The position numbers were made by a program, and so were the translations under genes. Positions 56,800 to 64,000 of a DNA stretch of 64,000 nucleotides are shown here, piece after piece (the stretch's first letter is position 1; every line of letters begins with the position of its first letter). This DNA is from Dipteris shenzhenensis (taxonomy: Eukaryota; Polypodiophyta; Polypodiopsida; Gleicheniales), in the NCBI GenBank assembly GCA_047967505.1, contig CM106538.1; one strand, 5' to 3'. Below the pieces are notes generated by a model. That model worked only from the letters and a program-made list of their open reading frames with translations, was not told the origin of the DNA and did no database searches.

Positions 56800-57160
56800 G
56801 GCTCTGATACCATGTGAAGATAGTGGGAGAGAGGGAAGGAGTCTCACTTGCGGCTTTCTCACATACACAATGTGGGAATACACACAAAGGTGGAGGCTGA
56901 AAATAGTTTTCCTCTTCTTAGTTGTGAAAGCCAAAATAACTCTAGTACAAAGAAATAGAAGAACCCTATATGTGGGTCTCAAACCAAACTTAGCTAACTA
57001 AGGTGGCATACTAACTGAGCCACGAAGTAGAGTAGATAAGGATAGCTGTCATCCAGCTATTATTCATGGGCGGTGTACCAACCGCATCTACAGCTAGTCG
57101 GTGACATAAATGCACAACGGTCACCCTGGCATATCATGAGTGGAGCTCGATATCTCAACA
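56800..57160 (-). repeat. 5' LTR and primer site of the minus-strand copia element
   Basis: The plus strand reads ggctctgatacca at 56800-56812 (minus TGGTATCAGAGCC), directly followed by TGTGAAGATAG. The LTR runs to ATCTCAACA at 57160, so on the minus strand it starts TGTTGAGATATC and ends TCTTCACA (348 bp). A TATA-like acatataggg is present on its minus strand near 56970. Confidence 0.78.
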
Positions 57161-57171
57161 CTTATGCTATA

Positions 57172-58985
57172 GCTCGGAAGAGTGATGTGTTCCAGGTATT
57201 TTAGAAATGGCTGGCCTTGGTTGAGAATCAGTCAAGTAGAACACTTAAATACCTATGGATTGACGATACTGGAGAGTATCTCTCTCATGACTTTTAGCAT
57301 TTCTGTGATACACATGGGATTAAGAGGGAGCTCACATCCCCTCGTACTCCAGAGCAAAATCCAGCTACAGAAAAGATGAATCGTACCATTCAAGAAAGGT
57401 TGCAATGCATGCTTTCAAATGCAATTCTTTCTAGTGGTTTTTGGGCTAAGGCAATGAAGACTGCAGTGCATGTGATCAATAGATCACCTAGTAAGAGTTT
57501 GGATGGTGGTATTCCTGAAGAGGCATGGAGTGGCAAGAAGCCCTCTTACTCTCATTTGCATATATTTGGGTGTGAGGCATATGGACATGTGCCGAAAGAG
57601 CTTCGAAAGAAGCTAGATCCTAAGTCTAGGAAATGCATCTTTCTGGGTTATGGTGAAAGTGGAGAGATGGGCTATCATCTCTGGGATCCAAAAGCAAAGA
57701 AGATCATACGCAGCCATGATGTAGTCTTCAATGAGAAGAAGATGCATAAGGCACCCATGAGGGATGTTGAAATGAGGAGAATCACTTTCCAGGATGTGAA
57801 TCCGCCTGCATATGTTGATAGACAGCAAGCTGTCCATGCACCAAATGTGCAAGAAATGGTACCACCAAGTACTCCCACAAGTATGCCATCAAGGGTAGAT
57901 GATGGATCATCTATTGGTGAAAATGATGAGCCAAATGTGGCTGATATGCAGGTGGGACAGCAAGCTGAAATGCCCTTGATAAGATCATCTAGAGTGTCTA
58001 GACCGCCTGATAGGTTTGTTCTAGAGGTAGACTATGTGATGCTTACTGATTGCGGGGAGCCTTCTTACTACAGAGAGGCTATGATGCAGGAAGATCAACA
58101 CAAGTGGGAGTATGCTATGTAATCAGAGATGAGTTCACTTATGAAGAATAAGACGGGACTTGGTTTCTTTGCCACATGGAAAGAAAGCATTGCCATGTAA
58201 ATGGGTCTATAAGATGAAGGTCACAGGTGATGATGTGCCTAGGTACAAGGCCCATTTGGTTGCTAAAGGTTTCAAGCAAGAGAAGGGTGTGGACTTTGAT
58301 GAGATATTCTCTCCGGTTGTGAAGATGACCACACTTAGATGCATGCTTGGACTAGTGGTAGCAGAGGATATGGAGCTTATGCAGATGGATGTCAAGACAA
58401 CTTTCTTGCATGGGGATTTGAATCGCATCGGGAAATTTACATGGTGCAGTCAGAAGGCTTTGAAGAAAAGGGCAAAGAACATTTAGTTTGCAAGCTAGAG
58501 TCTCTATGGTCTTAAGCAAGCACCTAGAGAATGGTATTAGAAGTTTGATGCTTTCATTCGTCCCAGGGTTCTAGAAGGAGTGAAATTGATCACTGCCTCT
58601 ACACTAAAAGGGCTAAGGATAATAGCCTGTAATCTTGGCACTATATGTGGATGATATGATATTGGCTAGCAAGAATACTTATGAGCTAGATGCATTAAAG
58701 GCCAAGTTGCATGAGGCCTTTGATATGAAGGATTTGGGGCTTGCAGGTCATATTCTTGGTATGCACATCACGTGTGATCGGAGTAGGAGACTCCTTTGGC
58801 TTTCACAGAAGGAGTATGTTACAAAAGTATTACAGCATTTCAATATGGAGGGGGGGAAGGCAGTGAGTACTCCATTGCCTCCATATGTGAAATTGAGTCA
58901 TAAAGATAGTCCCAAATCAGATGAGGAAAGGGCCATGATGGACAAGGTTCCTTATGCATCAGCAGTTGGGAGTCTTATGTATGAT
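57172..58985 (+). pseudogene. Second copia element: integrase and reverse transcriptase
   Basis: One frame from 57172 to 58122 reads the integrase core end and C-terminus (LKYLWIDDTGEYLSHDF, HGIKRELTSPRTPEQNPATE, MNRTIQERLQCMLSNAIL, SYSHLHIFGCEAYGHVPKEL, RKCIFLGYGESGEMGYHLWD). In-frame TAGs lie at about 57202 and 57295, and a TAA near 58120. After a frameshift, 58160-58486 has ALPCKWVYKMKVTGDDVPRY, KAHLVAKGFKQEKGVDFDEI and QMDVKTTFLHGDL. 58635 onward has LYVDDMILASKNTYELDALK and MKDLGLAGHILGMHI. Gag, protease and LTRs are absent. The left end abuts the LTR of the opposite copia element. Confidence 0.88.
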
Positions 58986-59052
58986 AAGAGAAAGTGGGAG
59001 AAGGCCATGCATTCAGAAATGGATTCTCTTATCAAAAATAAAACATGGCACC
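58986..59052 (+). pseudogene. Duplicated RT N-terminal segment fused to RNase H start
   Basis: After YASAVGSLMY, where RNase H should continue, the frame reads DKRKWEKAMHSEMDSLIKNK then TW. This is the segment that opens the RT domain. It is a second version of the KWEYAM-stop-SEMSSLMKNKTG found at 58107-58157. RNase H itself is missing, and copia sequence ends at about 59052. Confidence 0.75.
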
Positions 59053-59819
59053 AAAACTTGTGTGGCTCTCTGTTTCTCTCTCTCCCGTTTCCGTTCTTGC
59101 TTTCATTGAGAGCACTCTCATCATGTTCCATGCATATACAATGTGCAAGTAAAGCAATTTATCAATGAGCTGCATCTCTGCATGTAACATATAGAAATGC
59201 ACTCTTTGTAATGGAATGTTTAAAATTGGATCCCAATTTTTATCGTTCTGATCTCTGTTGGGTGCAGCATCCTGATTGTAGCTCATTACTCCATTGCTCC
59301 AATACATTTGTTTGTTAGCATCATCATTTGTGATGTCATTCATTACATCTTTAACATTCTCAAAGTCTTTTCCTCTTTTTACTTACTCTTTCCCTCTATG
59401 TATTCCTATGTTACTACCTTAAGTTTGGTGTGAGTGCATAAAATAAAGACATGGATATGTCACATTTGCACTCAATTCTGTTCCAAACATACACTTCAAT
59501 GTCTTGAGCTCTCCTGCCATGTGCCATTCAACTTTAAATGATCCGAACCCTTCAACTGGAAGCAACTCTCCTTTCATTTGCACATCTATGACACTTGGAA
59601 TTGGAGATCTATTAAATACCAATTTCAAGAATGAGTGTGTCTCCTTAGGAAGTTCAAACATGGCAAGCTACCAAATGTGCTTTTCTGATTGCACACTAAA
59701 ATCTTCCCTAATTTCCTTATCTTTGGCATGTCCGAGGGCTTTATTCATTAAAGTAATATAACCCTCTCCAACTTGTGGCCTTTTACAACTTCACACTCAT
59801 CCACAATTTGATAACGAGT
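59053..59819 (-). pseudogene. Transposase-like gene, C-terminal part
   Basis: Minus-strand frame from 59819: TRYQIVDECEVVKGHKLERV, a break near 59765, KALGHAKDKEIREDFSVQSE, a TAG, then MFELPKETHSFLKLVFNRSP, GELLPVEGFGSFKVEWHMAG, ELKTLKCMFG, ANVTYPCLYF. After another break it reads ILNIPLQRVHFYMLHAEMQL and IDKLLYLHIVYAWNM (59223-59110). From memory, the pattern H-x-x-G-D-L-K-x-L-x-x-x-x-G...YPC-x-x-C followed by V-H-x-C-T-LHA occurs in large uncharacterised transposase-like proteins of plants and animals. Here the D is E and two Cys are lost. It ends at the junction with copia sequence. I cannot name the family with certainty. Confidence 0.6.
59815..59819 (+). repeat. Target-site duplication CGAGT, left copy
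   Basis: CGAGT directly precedes the left LTR. An identical CGAGT follows the right LTR at 62262-62266. Confidence 0.9.
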
Positions 59820-60144
59820 TGACAAAACATGAGTGACTCAGGATCTATGGAGCACTCTAAGGTGGATGGAACCTATGTGGAAACATGATGAAGAGAGTGC
59901 TCATGACATGTGCCTCAAATCAATTAGGTTCCAAGATAGATTAGCTTGGATTCATAAAGAGAATCTTGAGATAGTGCAAAGTGCTTGATTGATATTACTT
60001 CAAATGAACCTCCCTTTTATAGGTGAGTGTACTTACATCCATTTGCTTGCTCACATGTGGGATATCTCCTCCATGCCATGTGGCAGCTTGTCCTTTGCTC
60101 ATGCCTTTGCTCTACATGTGCTCATGGCACCATAATTCTCAACA
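59820..60144 (-). repeat. Left LTR (3' LTR) of the non-autonomous element
   Basis: 325 bp from tgacaaaacatgag to aattctcaaca. Its partner is 61937-62261. Confidence 0.93.
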
Positions 60145-60310
60145 CCTCCCCTTGGTGCCATAATCCTTTGGCTACTACAAGGTGGTCAGATGTGAGTTAC
60201 AAATCCATCACCTCCCCTTAGTGCATGCATTGCTACTTAAGGTGGTCAAGTGTGGTTTTTACATGTCAATACCTCCCCTGGGTGCTTTCATAGCTACTCT
60301 CAGGTGGTTA
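60145..60310 (+). repeat. Tandem repeat of about 60-75 bp inside the element
   Basis: The phrase acctcccctnggtgc ... gctact ... aggtggt ... agttacaaa occurs three times in diverged form at about 60145, 60210 and 60270, next to the polypurine site. Confidence 0.7.
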
Positions 60311-60944
60311 GGCTTCATTTACAAAACATAGGCAAGGTTGGCAAGGGTTTTCATTTCTCAATACATGTTTTTCCTATCATTCTGCTCATGGCTTGATGAT
60401 GACCTTGTTGTCTTCTTCGCTTGATGCATGATGCTTTGTTCTTCCATGTGCCTTAATGCTTTATGTGTGGATGCCATGTTTTGGGCTATGGTCATCTCGT
60501 ACACTTGTGCTTTCGGCTTGCTTTTTACATCGATGTTTGCATTCATGGTTTGCTTTTCCAATTATTACAAAGGTCTTACCAATTGATTTCTTTCAATATT
60601 GGCAGTGTCTAATTGCATACAATGATTTTGATCTGACAGGCGCGTAGAGCTCAAAAAGACGATCACTTTTCCTTTTTGGAGCATGTCCAAATTCTTCCTG
60701 GATTGCAAGTTATGGCTTGTTGAAGCTTTTGTGAAGAAGAGGGGCCTTTGATGATGTGGCATAGGGATTCACATGCTGTGCTTAACAAGAGGCTGTGTGC
60801 TTTGAAGGCACTGCTGACTGTGCATGCTAATGTGGCTTAACTAGCCCTAACTTTAACCATGGTTACCCATTTGACCAAGGGTGAGCTAACCCTAGTGTGA
60901 CCACAAACTCAACCAAGGATATTTCTGACTAACCCTGGTTAGTT

Positions 60945-61300
60945 ATTATCTGCCACGTGTCTTAAGGTTACACCTTAGACAAACTTTGAGGCTGCAGAGA
61001 ATTTGCAGTGACGACGGCGACGAAGAAGCTCAGGAGCTGCGAGCTGCGAAATGGCGTGGGAGTCGCAACTCTTTCCAAGAGCGAAGCTCGTTCCCTGAGC
61101 TTCATTTCTGCGAGTTCAGCGGCTGCTCTAGGTATTGTAAAATGGGAAGATCGGGATGAAGCTACGGCTTTCTGATGAAGTCCGTGCTCCTACATCTCCT
61201 CGTCTTTCTCTGCCGTCCCCCTTCTCCTCTACTATCGCTGGCCTGTCTGCTCGCTACTGCTTTTGTTGAAGGCTGTGTATTTGTACTACTTGTAGTTTGT
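60945..61300 (+). other. Possible captured host promoter/5' gene fragment
   Basis: Inside the non-autonomous LTR element, a G-box-like site (tgccacgtgtc, about 60951) is followed by a GC-rich stretch (gacgacggcgacgaagaagc) and a short frame from an ATG at about 61051 (MAWESQLFPRAKLVP) that stops after 15 codons. It differs in base composition from the rest of the element. I infer captured host DNA, but I recognise no gene. Confidence 0.35.
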
Positions 61301-61924
61301 CAGCACTAGGCAGACGCTATTGTGAGAAGCTGTGGGAGCTTGGAGGAGATAGGGCACTAGAGTAGTAGTCGTTGCTGTGTGCAAGGCGGTGGCGTTTACT
61401 TATTGCCAGTGGAGTAGCCCGTGGGCTAGTCATAGAAGTCAGTTGCCTTGCTTGCTAGGCGTCGAATGGAGAGCTGAGAGTCAGTTGGCCATTGTAGATC
61501 TACTGCAGATGAGTCACAGGGCCGCACAAGCTTGTACAAGGCTTTTGTTGCAGTAGGTTCTAAGCCCGTTGCAGAGGATTGTTGTAGAGAGTCGCTTGCT
61601 TGTTGTGTGTCTTGCTTGTGTCGCCTTTTCTTCTGGGTTGGTGCTTGATGCACACGAGCACTAGTTGGTCAAACATGGAATGGAACCAAGGATCTCTCTC
61701 ACAATCTAGAAAGTGTCAATATCTCTCACAAAGGAAAGAGTATATGAATGGAAATATTCTAAAGAAACCTATGGAATGGAAATTTTTCTCACAAAGAACA
61801 CTCAAGAACAACTCTCTAACCTAGGAGAAAAACATGAGCTTCTAAGGTATGCCTACAACTAATCTAGGAATGGAAGCAATCCTAGTGAACTACTAATGAG
61901 CTAAACTAGGAGAGCTTAACCTAC

Positions 61925-61936
61925 GCTCTGATACCA
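61925..61936 (-). promoter_or_regulatory. Primer binding site of the non-autonomous element
   Basis: The plus strand reads gctctgatacca; the minus strand reads TGGTATCAGAGC. It touches the right LTR at 61937, which fixes the minus orientation. Confidence 0.9.
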
Positions 61937-62261
61937 TGACAAAACATGAGTGACTCAGGATCTATGGAGCACTCTAAGGTGGATGGAACCTATGTGGAAA
62001 CATGATGAAGAGAGTGCTCATGACATGTACCTCAAGTCAATTAGGTTCCAAGATAGATTAGCTTGGACTCATAAAGAGAATCTTGAGATAGTGCAAAGTG
62101 CTTGATTGATATTACTTCAAATGAACCTCCCTTTTATAGGTGAGTGTACTTACATCCATTTGCTTGCTCACATGTGGGATATCTCCTCCATGCCATGTGG
62201 CAGCTTGTCCTTTGCTCATACCTTTACTCTACATGTGGTCATGGCACCACAATTCTCAACA
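61937..62261 (-). repeat. Right LTR (5' LTR) of the non-autonomous element
   Basis: 325 bp, nearly identical to 59820-60144, followed by the CGAGT duplication. Confidence 0.93.
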
Positions 62262-63641
62262 CGAGTACTAACTTTCCTTTACAATCTGAAAGATTAAAGA
62301 TTTACATGATTAGAAAAGCTCTCTAAACAGTATAATTTTAACATATCCCATGCTTTCATGTTGTAAAACTCCACCATTGCAGCTTGGACCCTATGTACAT
62401 CCAAAAAAACATTATTATGCTATGTGTACTCAAAGATTCTTAGTCCTTGCTTTGCCCCTTTGGTAGTTGGTCCTCCTTTTTTTTTGCTATGTTGGACATT
62501 TTTCTTGTTTGTGCCTTCCAACGTCATGCTTTTTGAGATGTGTATAAATCCACACAACAAATCTTAAATAGCTTTCTTTCCTTGCATTTCTAATGTATAT
62601 TGGTCTCGGGAATAGAGGGTTCTTAATGGCTTGACCTTGAAGTGCATTTACAAAGACATTATACATAGCTAAGTACCCTTGTCGACTAATGCCAGCAACA
62701 TCACATGCATGGACAACTTCCGATGGATCTACAAGATTCTTTAAATCACTTGAAACCTCTTGTAATATTGCATGTCGCAATGCATGCCGACGAGGGTCCC
62801 TAAGAATAGAAATGAATTCTTTCTTCTTAATTACACTCTTTATGGCACAAAGTTTGTCATAGGAATTTCTTCCAATAACCTCCTCCATAAAATTTCTATA
62901 GAAATCATGATAACATTAGAAAAATAAATGACTCATTTGTAAGTAATGCTTCATAATTACAAAATAGTCCAAATATATGTACATACCTTGTAGCTTTCAC
63001 CTTGCATTTCCTTGCTCCACCACCATATGCCAAGCTCTCCATTGATTGCATGGGCTTGATCCTATGCTTGTAACCTAGAGGGGCTCTTTTTATCCTTTCT
63101 AATCTCCTAGTCAAAGTAGCAAGCTCTTGTTGGATACACCAAGCCTTTTCCAACAGTTTGTTCTTCTCATCTATTAATCTTGTGATTGTCTCTTGTGACC
63201 TCTCTTTTGTAATTTCTGAGTCATCAAGTTTTTTTAATCCTTAGGTTAGTTCTTCTTGGAGGTTATGCATGGTATCTCTAAGTATCTTTGTCTCTCCTTC
63301 CATTCTCAACAAGTGAACCTTTGCAAAGTGTGCTTCAGCATTGGAATGGCCGATGCGTTTACAATATTCTAGTAAGCCTTGAAGACCATCGCCTACGTAT
63401 TGAATCAAACTCGTCACATTTCAAACAAAGGTGGAGCACCTATCAAAGGATCCACTGGATAGAGTCCACCAACACTCCATAAGTCGACATGCTTTGTTCC
63501 TTGTTATCATAAATGATCTAGTGTATCTTTGCCGGCAACATTGTGGCCATAACATTGACGAGTTTTGGCATACTCTGGTGCAACTTCGATGTGCAAGGTG
63601 CTTTTTCGTGGCTTGTTGGTGCGATCTTCCAATGGAGCCAT
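62262..63641 (-). pseudogene. Transposase-like gene, N-terminal part with one spliced intron
   Basis: On the minus strand, ATG 63641 opens APEYAKTRQCYGHNVAGKD, broken by TGA-TAA at about 63507 and a frameshift near 63425. The next frame reads YVGDGLQGLLEYCKRIGHSN, a coiled coil (ETKILRDTMHNLQEEL, stop, LKKLDDSEITKERSQETITR) and LGYKHRIKPMQSMESLAYGG. An intron 62986-62896 (AG|GTATGT ... TATAG|A, phase 2) joins KVKATR to NFMEEVIGRNSYDKL. The next exon continues as FISILRDPRRHALRHAILQE, VDPSEVVHACDVAGISRQGY and RFVVWIYTHLKKHDVG to a stop at 62487. A shifted frame then gives VQAAMVEFYNMKAWDML before the LTR insertion. The protein continues at 59819. I do not recognise this N-terminal half. Confidence 0.55.
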
Positions 63642-64000
63642 GGGAGAGGGATTTAGAAATAAGGCCTTAGATCAGTTCAAAGAATAGAATAGCATCAATG
63701 GAAACAAGTTTGGGACAATGGAAAGATATAATAGGATCAATGGAAGCAAGTTTGGGACAAAATGATGAGAAGAAATTGGATTTGGGTGTTGCAAAGTGCT
63801 TACGATAGAAGGAGTATAAATGTGGGATTGGAAGATGAATATACTGAGAAAGAGTAGGATTTAGATGTTGAAAAGTGATTTGAGTGCATAGGCATGGTTT
63901 GGGGGAAAGTTTTGAAGAGTTTTGGGCCATTTTGGGCACTTTTGAAAATTTTCAAATTTTTGGGCTAAAGTGTACCCACGAGATACTTTTTGGGAATGTG
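63642..64000. other. Upstream flank of the transposase-like gene
   Basis: AT-rich, with a short direct repeat (atggaagcaagtttgggaca / atggaaacaagtttgggaca, about 63697-63760). No gene seen. Confidence 0.4.

Larger units (their letters stand above)
52097..57160 (-). mobile_element. Ty1/copia element, minus strand, 3' LTR not found
   Basis: Ordered on the minus strand: 5' LTR (57160-56813), primer site (56812-56800), gag from ATG 56321, GAG-pre-integrase, integrase fragments, reverse transcriptase and RNase H ending near 52200. A polypurine-like run (attaaagggg) followed by TGTG occurs twice near 52200-52140. A foldback MITE (53996-54300) and a minisatellite (55610-55830) interrupt it. Stops and frameshifts are frequent, so it is inactive. 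Confidence 0.85.
59820..62261 (-). mobile_element. Young non-autonomous LTR retrotransposon, 2442 bp
   Basis: Two 325-bp LTRs flank 1.8 kb without gag or pol. The minus-strand primer site TGGTATCAGAGC abuts the right LTR, and a purine-rich run (AAGGGGAGG on the minus strand, 60145-60153) abuts the left LTR. The 5-bp duplication CGAGT surrounds the whole. By eye the LTRs differ at only about seven positions, so this is the youngest insertion here. Part of the interior (60950-61300) is GC-rich and gene-like on the plus strand. The element interrupts a minus-strand transposase-like gene. Confidence 0.92.

Overview
The window is nuclear DNA of a land plant. It has long spliced introns with GT-AG boundaries, plant-type CCCTAAA telomere-like repeats, plant Ty1/copia and Ty3/gypsy elements, and two single-copy eukaryotic genes whose proteins match plant versions from memory. 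Large TE-filled introns, abundant (CT)n/(GA)n tracts and unusual transposase-like genes suggest a big-genome non-seed vascular plant, perhaps a fern. That placement is an inference and is weak. Layout: (1) 136-13343 (+) is a complete ten-exon gene for the ER J-protein/translocon subunit ERdj2 (SEC63 homologue), 687 codons. Intron 2 carries Ty1/copia debris, intron 6 (5.3 kb) a decayed LINE, and introns 6 and 9 microsatellites. Intron 3 needs a GC donor. (2) 13344-17200 is gene-poor, with one long foldback. (3) 17419-21178 (-) is a transposase-like unit: a 552-codon DUF7869-type ORF, its N-terminal part in another frame, and an upstream 487-codon ORF with internal repeats. (4) 21281-23695 is an array of telomere-like, G-rich and GA-rich repeats. 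(5) 23.9-39.6 kb is a graveyard of gypsy, LINE and LTR fragments. (6) 40046-40848 (-) is an intact two-exon Hikeshi (OPI10/DUF775) gene. (7) 43.8-51.3 kb is a LINE split by a complete but internally deleted Ty3/gypsy chromovirus (45022-50412, 5-bp target duplication CCTAG). (8) 51.3-59.05 kb holds two copia elements in opposite orientation, one of them invaded by a foldback MITE and a minisatellite. (9) 59.05-63.65 kb (-) is a second transposase-like gene, broken by stops and split by a young non-autonomous LTR element (59820-62261, target duplication CGAGT). The two housekeeping genes appear independent of each other: ERdj2 acts in ER protein translocation, Hikeshi in heat-stress nuclear import of HSP70. 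The rest is mobile DNA in successive nested layers. Several diagnostic positions (HPQ to HP-stop, ADD to AND) look like C-to-T or G-to-A decay, as expected for methylated transposons. Boundaries described as approximate were read by eye.
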